The position numbers were made by a program, and so were the translations under genes. Below, one piece after another: positions 42,432 through 51,585 of a stretch of DNA of 63,952 nt. Position 1 is the stretch's first letter; each line of letters opens with the position of its first letter. Where the stretch lies: contig CACGBK010000007.1 of assembly GCA_902571385.1 (NCBI GenBank), positions 1 through 63,952 on the forward strand. Direction: 5' to 3'. The notes under the pieces were generated by a model. That model had not been told where the DNA came from and ran no database searches. It saw only the letters and a list, made by a program, of their open reading frames with translations. The stretch is from an uncultured Candidatus Actinomarina sp. (GTDB lineage: Bacteria; Actinomycetota; Acidimicrobiia; Actinomarinales; Actinomarinaceae).

Positions 42432-43586
42432 ATGCCAAAATGTATATTAATTGTTATTGACTCATTAGGTGTTGGAGAAGCACCAGACGCTGAAATTTAT
42501 GGAGATAAAGGTTCCAATACATTTGGCAATGTTTCTAAAGCAAATGGAGGATTAGAACTCCCAACATTTGAAAAACTTGGATTTGGAGCTATTACAGAAA
42601 TTGAAGGTTTAAATAATCAAAATAGTTTTTCTATTGTTGGAAAACTTGCAGAAGCGTCAAAAGGTAATGATTCTACTACTGGACATTGGGAAATAGCAGG
42701 ACTAGTAACTAAGAAAGACTTTGCCGTATTTCCCGATGGTTTCCCGATTGAATTAGTCGATAATATTTCAAAGGATACAGGCTATAGCTTTATTGGCAAT
42801 TTTCACGCTTCAGGTACTGAAATAATCAATGAACTTGGAAAAGAACATTTAGAAACTAAGAAGTTAATACTTTACACCTCCGGAGATTCTGTGTTTCAAA
42901 TTGCCGCACATGAAGATATATTATCAACTGATGAGCTTTATAAAATCTGTGAAATCTCAAGAATTCATTGTAATGATTACAACATAGGGAGAGTTATAGC
43001 ACGACCATTCATTGGACCTATTGGAAATTTTAAAAGAACTTATGATAGAAAAGATTTTGGTATTAGTCCCCCTGGCGACACGTTGTTAAGTCAATTATTT
43101 CAAAATGATATATCTACCCTTGGAATTGGTAAGATTTCAGATTTGTTTGGAGAAGAATATCTAAATAAATCAATTCATACGGAAGGTGATGAAAATGGAA
43201 TGCAAATCCTTTTAGATAACTATAAATCGGCAGATTTTGATTTTTATTTTATTAATTTAGTTGATCTAGACATGCTTTATGGACATAGGGAAGATGCACA
43301 AGGTTATTACGAAGGATTAAAGATTATCGACAAACATCTTTCAGAACTTATCGATAATTTACAAGATGACGATGTATTAATAATTACAGGTGATCATGGA
43401 ACTGATCCTACAGATGGAAAAACTGATCACTCACGAGAATATGTACCTTTTGTAATCTATAAAAATAACATAACTCCAAAAAATATTGGTTCAGGAAACA
43501 CATTTGCAAACATTGCTTCTACTATTTCTGAATTTTATGGTTTAGAAAATATATTTCCAGGAAAAAGTTTCATTCAGGATATATGA
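42432..43586 (+). CDS. deoB: Phosphopentomutase
   Basis: A 384-residue enzyme of the alkaline phosphatase superfamily. Metal ligands lie in V-I-D-S-L-G-V-G-E-A-P-D-A, in N-D-S-T-T-G-H-W-E (with the phosphorylated Thr) and in ITGDHGTDPT then TDHSREYVP. It interconverts ribose/deoxyribose 1- and 5-phosphates, linking nucleoside breakdown (punA, next gene) to the pentose pathway. 16 bases separate it from punA. Confidence 0.94.
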   Translation: MPKCILIVIDSLGVGEAPDAEIYGDKGSNTFGNVSKANGGLELPTFEKLGFGAITEIEGLNNQNSFSIVGKLAEASKGNDSTTGHWEIAGLVTKKDFAVFPDGFPIELVDNISKDTGYSFIGNFHASGTEIINELGKEHLETKKLILYTSGDSVFQIAAHEDILSTDELYKICEISRIHCNDYNIGRVIARPFIGPIGNFKRTYDRKDFGISPPGDTLLSQLFQNDISTLGIGKISDLFGEEYLNKSIHTEGDENGMQILLDNYKSADFDFYFINLVDLDMLYGHREDAQGYYEGLKIIDKHLSELIDNLQDDDVLIITGDHGTDPTDGKTDHSREYVPFVIYKNNITPKNIGSGNTFANIASTISEFYGLENIFPGKSFIQDI

Positions 43587-43602
43587 TAATAAAAGAGACA
43601 AA

Positions 43603-44424
43603 ATGATTAATAAAATTAAAGAATCAAGTCAGTTTATTAAAAATGAGTTCCCTTCAGAAATTCATTCAGCCATTATATTAGGTTCAGGAATGGGGGGGTT
43701 TGAGAAAACATTTACACCATTAAAGTCATTTGATTATTCTGAAATACCTAATTTTATTAAACCTTCAGTTGAAGGTCATAGTGGAACTATGACCTTTGTA
43801 GAAATTAAAGAAAAAATTACTGCAATTTTGTCTGGTCGAGCGCATTATTACGAAGGATACGATATTCAGGATATCGTACTGCCTACAAGAGTCTTATCAG
43901 ATTTAAATATTAAGAATTTAATAATTACGAATGCTGCTGGTGGTGTAAATTCAAATTATTCACCTGGTGATATTGTTGCACTTAAAGATCATATAAATTT
44001 AACTGGAAACAATCCATTAATAGGAAAAAATATAGATGAATTTGGTCCAAGGTTTCCCGACATGTCGGAAGTTTATAATCATAAATTTAGAAAAATTGCC
44101 GAGACTGTTTCAAAAGATTTTTTTGATTATAAAGAAGGAGTCTATGCATGGTTTACAGGACCAACTTATGAAACACCAGCTGAAGTTAATTTTGCAAAAA
44201 CAATTGGAGCTGACTTAGTAGGAATGTCTACCGTTCCTGAAGCAATTGTAGCAAGACATGCCGGTATAGATGTAACAGCATTTTCACTAGTAACAAATTT
44301 GGCAGCTGGAATTTCCGATTCTCCCCTTTCTCACGACGAAGTTATTGAAATTGCTAACAAAACATCACAAACTTTTCAAAGTTTTATGAAACGTTTTTTA
44401 GAGGAAATTAATTTAGCTATTTAA
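43603..44424 (+). CDS. punA: Purine nucleoside phosphorylase (trimeric type)
   Basis: A 273-residue trimeric PNP. The opening I-I-L-G-S-G-M-G-G-F is the phosphate-binding loop, followed by PSVEGHSGTM, LSGRAHYYEGY, NAAGGVN, a GPTYETPAEV block and a G-M-S-T-V-P-E block for base recognition, ending with FSLVTNLAAG. It splits inosine and guanosine to the base and ribose-1-phosphate, which DeoB can convert. Confidence 0.94.
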   Translation: MINKIKESSQFIKNEFPSEIHSAIILGSGMGGFEKTFTPLKSFDYSEIPNFIKPSVEGHSGTMTFVEIKEKITAILSGRAHYYEGYDIQDIVLPTRVLSDLNIKNLIITNAAGGVNSNYSPGDIVALKDHINLTGNNPLIGKNIDEFGPRFPDMSEVYNHKFRKIAETVSKDFFDYKEGVYAWFTGPTYETPAEVNFAKTIGADLVGMSTVPEAIVARHAGIDVTAFSLVTNLAAGISDSPLSHDEVIEIANKTSQTFQSFMKRFLEEINLAI

Positions 44425-44447
44425 ATTTCTGATATTAAAATAAAAAT

Positions 44448-45197
44448 ATGAAGATAGCAGTCTGTGCAAAACAAATTCCTGACCCAGCACTAGAGATTAC
44501 TTACAATGGCGGGAATATTAATAGACCGGATGAACAAGTTTTAGATGATACAGATCGTTATGGGATTGAAGTTGCATTACAGCTAAAAGAAAAATTTGAT
44601 GCAGAAGTTACAGTTATTTCAATGGGTTCATTGGGAACTGAAAAAGGTATTCAACAAGCTCTACAAATGGGTCCTGATGGAGCTCTTGTTTTAGAAGATG
44701 ATTCGTTATCAGGATCAAATTCTCTAATGACAGCGAATGTTTTAAGCGAATTATCCAAAAAAGTTGAAGCTGATATAACAATATTTGGTACCGAGTCTAC
44801 AGATGGATATTCAGGTGTAATTCCTCAACAGGTTTCTAGAATGTTAGGTGTTCCATGTATATCATATATAAAAGCTGTAGATATTGACGAATCTGTAACC
44901 TTAACAAGACAAACCTCCACAGGTTCAGAAAAAGTAGTCATGCCATCCAATTGTGTATTGTCTGTTACTGCAGGAGGTGTTGAGCCCAGATATCCAAATT
45001 TCAAAGACATAATGGCTGCAAAGTCAAAACCCATAGAAAGAATATCAATTGCTGACATTAGTTACAATGCCCAACAAAACCTTGAATTTGTTGATATAAA
45101 AGATGTATCAACTACTAAGCAAGGCGAAAAAATAATTGATGAAGGTGAAGGGTTTCAAATTATCATTGATAAATTAAAGGAGTTAAAAGCCATATGA
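44448..45197 (+). CDS. etfB: Electron transfer flavoprotein, beta subunit
   Basis: A 249-residue EtfB/FixA with the AVCAKQIPDP opening, N-R-P-D-E-Q-V-L-D-D-T-D-R-Y-G block, and a V-E-P-R-Y-P-N-F-K-D-I-M-A-A-K-S-K-P segment typical of the family. It binds AMP (or FAD in bifurcating types) and carries electrons from acyl-CoA dehydrogenases to the quinone pool. It overlaps etfA by 4 bases. It follows nucleoside genes by position only. Confidence 0.94.
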   Translation: MKIAVCAKQIPDPALEITYNGGNINRPDEQVLDDTDRYGIEVALQLKEKFDAEVTVISMGSLGTEKGIQQALQMGPDGALVLEDDSLSGSNSLMTANVLSELSKKVEADITIFGTESTDGYSGVIPQQVSRMLGVPCISYIKAVDIDESVTLTRQTSTGSEKVVMPSNCVLSVTAGGVEPRYPNFKDIMAAKSKPIERISIADISYNAQQNLEFVDIKDVSTTKQGEKIIDEGEGFQIIIDKLKELKAI

Positions 45198-46111
45198 AAA
45201 CATTAATCATTGGGGAAGTTGTAGATAATAAATTATCAACTGGAGCCTTAGAAATTGTAACAAAAGCTAATGATCTTGGTTTAGATTATGAAATAGTAAC
45301 TGTTGGTACTGAAGAATCTCCAAACATAGGCTCAGAATCATTCAAGAATACTTACATGAAATGTTCTGAAAACAAACTTAGCTTGGGATCAGTAGCAGAT
45401 AAATTAAAAAATATAATTGAAGAAAATACAATCTCTCTTGTTTTAGCACCCTCAACTTATGTTGGAAGAGATTTAATTGCATTTTTATCTGTTGATTTTA
45501 AATCTAGCCAGGTATCAAATGTTATAAACTTTGAAATTGAAGGTGAAAGTGTTATTACATCAAACTCAATTAATGGTGGTGAAAGCGAATACAATTCAAA
45601 AATTTCATCGCCAAATAAGTTTTTACTTATTCGACCAAAATCATTTGAAGAAGCAGCATTAGATTTAAATACTAATTACGAAACTGTTGAAATTACTTCT
45701 GAAGACCCAGAAGTTTTTGATATTTTTATTGAAGAGAAAACAGGTCCACAGTTAGAAGACTCTAAAATTGTTATCTCTGCGGGCAGAGGTATGGTAGATA
45801 GTGCAAATTTATCATTAGTTCAAGATTTAGCTTCCAAACTTAATGCAGCAATTGGTGGAACTAGAGCTATTGTTGATGCTGGTTGGATGCCATACTCTCA
45901 ACAGGTTGGGCAAACAGGAAAGACTGTTAAACCAGATGTTTATATAGCTCTTGGAATCTCTGGAGCTACTCAACATCAAGTAGGTATGAAAGATTCAAAA
46001 TATATAATCGCGGTGAATAAAGACGAAGAAGCACCTATTTTTCAAATTGCTGATTTAGGATTGGTTGCAGATACTTTGTCAATAGTTCCAAAAATCACTG
46101 AAAATTTATAA
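45194..46111 (+). CDS. etfA: Electron transfer flavoprotein, alpha subunit
   Basis: A 305-residue EtfA/FixB. The C-terminal FAD domain contains V-I-S-A-G-R-G-M, A-I-G-G-T-R-A-I-V-D-A-G-W-M-P, the Q-V-G-Q-T-G-K-T-V-K-P-D-V-Y-I stretch and G-I-S-G-A-T-Q-H-Q-V-G-M, all standard. It pairs with EtfB. Its stop lies 6 bases from the stop of convergent cdd. An acyl-CoA dehydrogenase or an ETF:quinone oxidoreductase is not present in the window. Confidence 0.95.
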   Translation: MKTLIIGEVVDNKLSTGALEIVTKANDLGLDYEIVTVGTEESPNIGSESFKNTYMKCSENKLSLGSVADKLKNIIEENTISLVLAPSTYVGRDLIAFLSVDFKSSQVSNVINFEIEGESVITSNSINGGESEYNSKISSPNKFLLIRPKSFEEAALDLNTNYETVEITSEDPEVFDIFIEEKTGPQLEDSKIVISAGRGMVDSANLSLVQDLASKLNAAIGGTRAIVDAGWMPYSQQVGQTGKTVKPDVYIALGISGATQHQVGMKDSKYIIAVNKDEEAPIFQIADLGLVADTLSIVPKITENL

Positions 46112-46117
46112 ATTTAT

Positions 46118-46507
46118 TTAAAATTTAAAGTCAAAAGGCAAAACTTCTTCAAATTTATATTTTTTAATTTCATCATTATGGACAACAATAACATTTTCAG
46201 TATTGAACTCTGACATCCGTTGTCTTGATATTCCACATGGAAATATAGCGGTATCATTTTCAGCATCGATGCACGCGACAGCTATAGTATCGATTTTAGT
46301 TTCTCCTTCTGAAATAGCCTTAAATATAGCAACATCTTCACCGCAAACTGTTGCTGGATAAGAAGCATTTTCAATATTACAGCCTGTGTAAATATTGCCA
46401 GAATCTGCTATCAACGCAGCGCCAACTCTAAAATTAGAGTATGGAGCATATGCCTTTTTTGCAGTTTCTCTTGCCAGTTCTGCTAATTTTTTATCTTGAG
46501 AATCCAT
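46118..46507 (-). CDS. cdd: Cytidine deaminase with a substituted zinc ligand
   Basis: A 129-residue tetrameric-type cytidine deaminase with NFRVGAAL, GCNIENASYPATV, and C55-x-E57 (zinc ligand and proton shuttle, CGE). The second zinc motif normally reads P-C-G-x-C; here it is P-C91-G-I-S94, with Ser (TCA, codon near 46226-46228) in place of the third Cys ligand. The rest is well conserved. It would convert cytidine to uridine in the same salvage pathway as upp and punA. Activity with a Cys2-Ser site is uncertain. The start overlaps the smc stop by 1 base. Confidence 0.88.
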   Translation of the reverse strand: MDSQDKKLAELARETAKKAYAPYSNFRVGAALIADSGNIYTGCNIENASYPATVCGEDVAIFKAISEGETKIDTIAVACIDAENDTAIFPCGISRQRMSEFNTENVIVVHNDEIKKYKFEEVLPFDFKF

Positions 46508-49155
46508 TACTCTCCTTTTGAAATCAAGGATTCAAAATCTTTTTTAGTTTTTGTAAATACTCTTGAACCAGAACCAGGTTGCATAGTAACTCCATACAGA
46601 ACATCACCTGCTTGCATTGTTTGTTGTTGGTGAGTAACGATTATAAATTGAGCATCATTTTTAACAAATTCCAACAAATTTAACATTCTATGAAGATTGG
46701 CATCATCGAGAGCTGCCTCAACTTCATCTAAAATATAAAAAGGACTTGGAAAAGATTTAAAAACAGAAAATAAAAATGCAATTGCAGCAAGTGATCTCTC
46801 GCCACCTGAAAGTAAACTTAATTTTTTAACTTTTTTTCCTCTTGGTTGGACGTTTATTTCAATCCCAGACTCTAATAAATTATCTGAGTTAGTAAGACTC
46901 AATGAACCTTTACCTCCAGGAAAAAGTTTTTCAAATACTTCTTCAAAATTTACTGAAATTGTATTAAATGAATTCTCAATTCTAAATTTGATTTCTTCTT
47001 CAATTTCTCCGATATACTTTAAAAGCTCTTTTTTTGTTAAGTTTAATTCTTCGACATTAGATGAAATGTTTTCATATCTTTCATTAAGTGACTCAAAATC
47101 TTCAGAAGCTAAATAGTTAACTGTTCCTAGAGAATCCAAATCTTTTTCAGTTTTATTTATTGAATTTTCTAACTCATTTATTGATAGATTATTAACATCA
47201 AATGCATTGATTTCCTCAATATTTAAACCACTTATGTTTGTAAGATTTGAGTAAAACAGTGCTCTTTGAGACATGTATTCGGACTCTTTCACCATTAAAT
47301 TACTTTTTTTATCTTTATAAGTAAATAAATTTTTAGATATATTTTCTAAAGTGTCCTCAATTTTATTAATCTCAAGATCATTATCACTGTAGTCATTTTC
47401 TAGTTTCTTACTTCTTAGGGATAACTCTTCAGAAAGTTGAGATAAAATTTTGTATGCTTCTGAGGCTTTTCGATTTATGTTCTTGTAATTTTTAATAGCA
47501 TTGGTATTGTTTTGATTTGATAATTCAGTAATTTTATCTGAAATATTTTCATTTTCGTTTGTAAGAAATTTAATTTTTTCTGTAGAAGATATAAGCTCTT
47601 CATTCATGAAAGAAGTTTCATCTTCTAATATCGCTTTCTCATTGGTCAAAACTTCTTCTTTCTCTTCAAGAGTTTTCTTGAACGAATTACCAGAATTATA
47701 TTCTTTAATCAAAGACAATTTTTCTTCTAAGCTACTTTCAAGATTATTTTTATTGATTAAAGCTTCTGAGTAAACATTATCTAAATAACTAACTTCTCTT
47801 TTAATTACTCTTTCAGTGTTTATTTTTACTTTATTAAAAGATCTGGATGACAAATTTTTTCTTTGTAAATATTTATCATGCTTAATAAGATATTTATTAA
47901 TCGTTTTATCGTCTTTTTTCCAAGTATTTATGTTTTCAGAGTATTTATTAAGATATTCAGATTTAGACTCTAAATCCAACTTCAAATTATTAATCTCGCT
48001 TCTTAACAAAGCTTCATTAATCTCTAAACTTGCAGACTGTTTACTTTTGAGATCATCAATTTCAATCATTAAGTTTTTAATTTTTTTTGAATTAATTTTA
48101 ATAATTTGTTTTTTATCAATAACAGATTTTGATAGTTGAGAGATTTTATTGTTATTGTCAAATATTTGATTTTTATATCTTTTTAATTCACTATTACTTT
48201 GTTCGTTGATTCTTTCTAGAGAAAGTTGTCTTTCCGATGAAATTTGATAAATGGTTTTAAATTCTTCATTAAATTTAGTGACATCAGTAATTGCCTCAGT
48301 TAGAAAAGATTTTATGGATACATTTTCACCAAAGTCTTTTCGGAGCTTTGATTTGTCAGATTTATATTCTTCAAGTTTTTTTTCAAACTCAGTAATAAAA
48401 TTATTGACCTCATCTAATTGAGATCTGATATCTTCATATTTTTTATTAAAATTTTTATATTGAAAAACATTTAATTTAGTTTTATTTTCCTTTAGAAGAT
48501 CTGATAACTCTTTATGAAGTCTGGCTTGCTCAGCTTGCTTTCTTAATGGATCAATCTGTTTTTTAATTTCGCGCAATACATCTTTAGCTCTTTTTATTTC
48601 TTTCTCACCAGATTCAATTCTTCTCAAAGCTTTGTCTTTTTTTAACTTAAAAGGAAGAATTCCTGATGCCTCTTCAATAGTAATTCTATGATCTTCAGGT
48701 TTAGCATTTAAAATTTCAGCAATTTGACCTTGTGAAATGATAATATGTTGCTGTTTTCCAATTCCAACATCATTCAAGAATTCTTGAATGTCTAATAATC
48801 TACAATTAAGTCCATTCATGAAATATTCAGATGTTCCATCTCTATAGAGCTTTCTTCCAATAGAAACTTCATCAGAATTAATTTCATCTTTATCGTCAAG
48901 ATTAAAAACTAGAAAAACTTCAGCAAATCCTTTCTCGGTGAGTTTTTCAGTGCCTGCAAAAATTACATCTTCCATTTTATTAGTACGAAGAGATCCTGGG
49001 CTTTGATTTCCAAGCACCCAAGAAATTGCATCAACGATATTCGATTTCCCAGAACCATTTGGTCCAACAATTACATTGGTGTTTTCTGAAAGATTAATAG
49101 TAGTTTTTTCAGCAAATGACTTAAAGCCATGTGCAACTATAGATTTTAAGTGCAT
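46507..49155 (-). CDS. smc: Chromosome segregation ATPase SMC, short form
   Basis: An 882-residue SMC, against about 1150-1200 for the family. Walker A is GPNGSGKS at 31-38, the ABC signature L-S-G-G-E starts at 782 and the Walker B DE is at 810-811, so the head is intact. Residues 170-440 and 500-730 are coiled-coil. The hinge domain, normally about 170 residues, is replaced by at most a ~60-residue segment (440-500). SMC organises and separates chromosomes with ScpA/ScpB, which are not in this window. ftsY, often next to smc, is also absent. The gene ends against cdd. Confidence 0.93.
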   Translation of the reverse strand: MHLKSIVAHGFKSFAEKTTINLSENTNVIVGPNGSGKSNIVDAISWVLGNQSPGSLRTNKMEDVIFAGTEKLTEKGFAEVFLVFNLDDKDEINSDEVSIGRKLYRDGTSEYFMNGLNCRLLDIQEFLNDVGIGKQQHIIISQGQIAEILNAKPEDHRITIEEASGILPFKLKKDKALRRIESGEKEIKRAKDVLREIKKQIDPLRKQAEQARLHKELSDLLKENKTKLNVFQYKNFNKKYEDIRSQLDEVNNFITEFEKKLEEYKSDKSKLRKDFGENVSIKSFLTEAITDVTKFNEEFKTIYQISSERQLSLERINEQSNSELKRYKNQIFDNNNKISQLSKSVIDKKQIIKINSKKIKNLMIEIDDLKSKQSASLEINEALLRSEINNLKLDLESKSEYLNKYSENINTWKKDDKTINKYLIKHDKYLQRKNLSSRSFNKVKINTERVIKREVSYLDNVYSEALINKNNLESSLEEKLSLIKEYNSGNSFKKTLEEKEEVLTNEKAILEDETSFMNEELISSTEKIKFLTNENENISDKITELSNQNNTNAIKNYKNINRKASEAYKILSQLSEELSLRSKKLENDYSDNDLEINKIEDTLENISKNLFTYKDKKSNLMVKESEYMSQRALFYSNLTNISGLNIEEINAFDVNNLSINELENSINKTEKDLDSLGTVNYLASEDFESLNERYENISSNVEELNLTKKELLKYIGEIEEEIKFRIENSFNTISVNFEEVFEKLFPGGKGSLSLTNSDNLLESGIEINVQPRGKKVKKLSLLSGGERSLAAIAFLFSVFKSFPSPFYILDEVEAALDDANLHRMLNLLEFVKNDAQFIIVTHQQQTMQAGDVLYGVTMQPGSGSRVFTKTKKDFESLISKGE

Positions 49156-49227
49156 ATATTTAACCCTGTTGTTAACTATAAGAATAGTAAATTTTTGGGA
49201 TTTTGTTTAAATTTTGAAAAAGATTTA

Positions 49228-49908
49228 TTAACTCATTTTTGAAAATGCATCTTTTGCAGCCATTTGTTCCGCGTTTTTCTTTGATTTTCCAATGCCTTTT
49301 CCAATAATTTTATTTTCAAGAATAACTTGAGCATTAAATTGTTTATTGTGATCAGGACCTTCAGATTTAGCTGTATAAGTGACTTTTTGACCTTTTTTTG
49401 CGTAGTATTCTTGTAATCTTGTCTTGTAATCTTTTTGTCCAGGATTCTTGGAAAGTTTATCAATTAATGGATATATAAACTTAGAAATAAATTTATTTAC
49501 TTCTTCTAACCCTCCATCAAAATATATAGCGGCAATAAGTGCTTCGACAGCATCTTCTAAAATTGAGCTTTTATCTCTTCCCCCAGTGCTTTCCTCTGGT
49601 TTGCTCATAAATAAAAACTTTCCAATATCAATTTCCTTAGCTAAATTGACTAAAGAATTTTGATCAACTGCTCCGGATCTTATCTTTGTTAAACTACCTT
49701 CATCCAAATTTGGATAATTATCGAATAGAAAAAGTGATAAATCGTAATCAAGAATAGTATCTCCAATAAATTCATACCTTTGATTAGTGGGGCTTGTCGG
49801 CTCTTCGTCAATGAATGACTTATGTGTTAAAGCAATCTTTAAATGTTCTATATCTTTAAATGAATAACCTATGTTTTTTTCAAAATTTTTTAAATCTTTA
49901 CTGCTCAT
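49228..49908 (-). CDS. rnc: Ribonuclease III
   Basis: A 226-residue RNase III: the catalytic motif R-Y-E-F-I-G-D-T-I-L-D with E46 and D50, a second acidic pair D119 and E122 (LEDAVEALIAAIY), and a C-terminal dsRNA-binding domain (about 155-226) ending in KKNAEQMAAKDAFSKM. It cuts double-stranded RNA, including rRNA precursors, and could cut the rpsO-pnp hairpin. It overlaps plsX by 4 bases and lies 72 bases before smc. Confidence 0.95.
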   Translation of the reverse strand: MSSKDLKNFEKNIGYSFKDIEHLKIALTHKSFIDEEPTSPTNQRYEFIGDTILDYDLSLFLFDNYPNLDEGSLTKIRSGAVDQNSLVNLAKEIDIGKFLFMSKPEESTGGRDKSSILEDAVEALIAAIYFDGGLEEVNKFISKFIYPLIDKLSKNPGQKDYKTRLQEYYAKKGQKVTYTAKSEGPDHNKQFNAQVILENKIIGKGIGKSKKNAEQMAAKDAFSKMS

Positions 49909-50876
49909 AGCTCATTTGAAACGTCAGAAAAATTGCTAATAAATTTCTTTTCAATTGCTTTATTTGTGAATATTAATGCATTTTTTATAGCTTCAGCGTT
50001 TGAAGAACCATGACCAATAATTACTAAACCATTTACACCAAGTAAATAAGATCCATTTGTCGAGTTTGGATTTAATAATTTTTTGACTGGAGATAGTGCA
50101 TTCTTTACAGGTTTTAAAAGAGGTTTGAATAAATTCTTTTTTAAAGATTCTGCTATTAGATTCATTTGGAGCTTAGCTACACCTTGAAGAGTTTTAAGAA
50201 CAATATTTCCTGTAAAACCATCCGTTACATATACATCAACTTTTGAATTAGCAAAATCTTTTCCTTCAACATTTCCTACAAAATTTAGATCAGAAGTATT
50301 TAATAATTTATATGTCGATTTTTCTAGATCTCTTCCCTTAGTACTTTCTTCACCGTTATTGATTAATCCAATTTTAGGGTTTTTAATATCAAATAATAAT
50401 TCTGCAAGCTTTGAACCCATGACTGCAAATTGATATAAAATTTTAGGTTTTACTTCTAGATTGGCCCCAGAATCGACAAGTATGACTTCCTTTTCGCTGC
50501 TTGGTATAACTGAAGCTATTGTCGGCCTTATAACACCTTTGATCTTACCCAGAACTGAAATTGATCCAATTAGAGTTGCTCCAGTCGAGCCTGCTGAAAA
50601 AACAGCATCAGCCTTTTTTTCTTTTAGCAAAGTTAACGCGCCTAAAATTGATGAATTTTTATGTGTTCTTATTGCTTTTGCAGGATCTTCATCCATCGAT
50701 ATGACTTGTGGATAATCAACAATAGGGATTTTTTCATCACCCAAATAACTTAATATAAGATTTTTATCACCAGAAAGGATAACATCAATACCTTCTTGCT
50801 TTGCTAGGATTGCACCTTTCACAACTTCTTCTGGAGCGGAGTCTCCACCCATTGCATCAACAGCAATAGTACTCAT
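49905..50876 (-). CDS. plsX: Phosphate acyltransferase PlsX
   Basis: A 323-residue PlsX with the V-D-A-M-G-G-D-S-A-P-E opening, R-T-H-K-N-S-S and F-S-A-G-S-T-G-A-T blocks, a LVDSGANLEVKP stretch and a late GHGSSNAEAIKNA block. It makes acyl-phosphate from acyl-ACP in phospholipid synthesis, where PlsC (at 10773) acts later. It follows rpmF by 6 bases in a typical order. Confidence 0.95.
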   Translation of the reverse strand: MSTIAVDAMGGDSAPEEVVKGAILAKQEGIDVILSGDKNLILSYLGDEKIPIVDYPQVISMDEDPAKAIRTHKNSSILGALTLLKEKKADAVFSAGSTGATLIGSISVLGKIKGVIRPTIASVIPSSEKEVILVDSGANLEVKPKILYQFAVMGSKLAELLFDIKNPKIGLINNGEESTKGRDLEKSTYKLLNTSDLNFVGNVEGKDFANSKVDVYVTDGFTGNIVLKTLQGVAKLQMNLIAESLKKNLFKPLLKPVKNALSPVKKLLNPNSTNGSYLLGVNGLVIIGHGSSNAEAIKNALIFTNKAIEKKFISNFSDVSNEL

Positions 50877-50882
50877 AATAAA

Positions 50883-51065
50883 TTAATTAACTTCTGGTTC
50901 TTTAACTTGTCTACCGTTGTAAGTGCCATCAACTGGATTTACTCGATGTGATTGTTTTGCTACACCTGTTTCAGGATCAATTATAAAATGAGGCTTTGAA
51001 ACCTTATGCTGGGCTTTTCGCCTTCTTGTCCTTGACTTGGACATTTTTTTCTTTGGTACTGCCAT
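50883..51065 (-). CDS. rpmF: 50S ribosomal protein L32
   Basis: A 60-residue L32 with the V-P-K-K-K-M-S-K-S-R-T-R-R-R-K-A-Q-H opening. It lacks the four zinc-binding cysteines seen in some forms (C- form). It is 17 bases downstream of the YceD gene and 6 bases upstream of plsX. Confidence 0.95.
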   Translation of the reverse strand: MAVPKKKMSKSRTRRRKAQHKVSKPHFIIDPETGVAKQSHRVNPVDGTYNGRQVKEPEVN

Positions 51066-51082
51066 TAAAATTTCCTTTCAAC

Positions 51083-51583
51083 TTACAAATCTAGCTCAGT
51101 TAGAGAAGAAAATGGACTTTCTTTTAGATTTTTTTTTGGATGCTTGCAAATTGCTAAATTTTGATTTTTACCACATTCAGTGCAAAGGCCTTTGCATTCA
51201 CTTTTACAAATATATTGTAATTTCATTTCGTTTAAGATTAATTCTGAAATAATTGGTGAAATTTCAATTTCATCCGAACCAAAATCAATATCATAATCAT
51301 TAGATTGATTTTTATTAAAATCAACTGTTAAATTTCTATCCTTATTGACTAAATTTAGATCAAGACATCTTGAACACTCAGATTCAAAAGTAAAACCAAG
51401 TTCTAAATCAATTTCTAATTTTTCATACACGTTTCTCATTTGAATTTTCAAATTAATTGGAATATCTTTTGTTGTTTTGTTTCCCGCATACTTAACATCT
51501 ATATGTCCACTGGATTCAAATGACATTTCACTTTTTGAATTAAATAATCTACTTATGTCATATTTAGTTTGAATAAAAGACAT
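51083..51583 (-). CDS. DUF177 (YceD) family protein
   Basis: A 166-residue DUF177/YceD protein with C-x-R-C-L-D in the middle and a C-terminal cysteine cluster (Y-I-C-K-S-E-C-K-G-L-C-T-E-C-G-K), which probably binds zinc. The family lies before rpmF in most bacteria and is linked to 23S rRNA or L32 maturation. It lies 2 bases downstream of the DivIVA-like gene. Confidence 0.92.
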   Translation of the reverse strand: MSFIQTKYDISRLFNSKSEMSFESSGHIDVKYAGNKTTKDIPINLKIQMRNVYEKLEIDLELGFTFESECSRCLDLNLVNKDRNLTVDFNKNQSNDYDIDFGSDEIEISPIISELILNEMKLQYICKSECKGLCTECGKNQNLAICKHPKKNLKESPFSSLTELDL

Positions 51584-51585
51584 TG

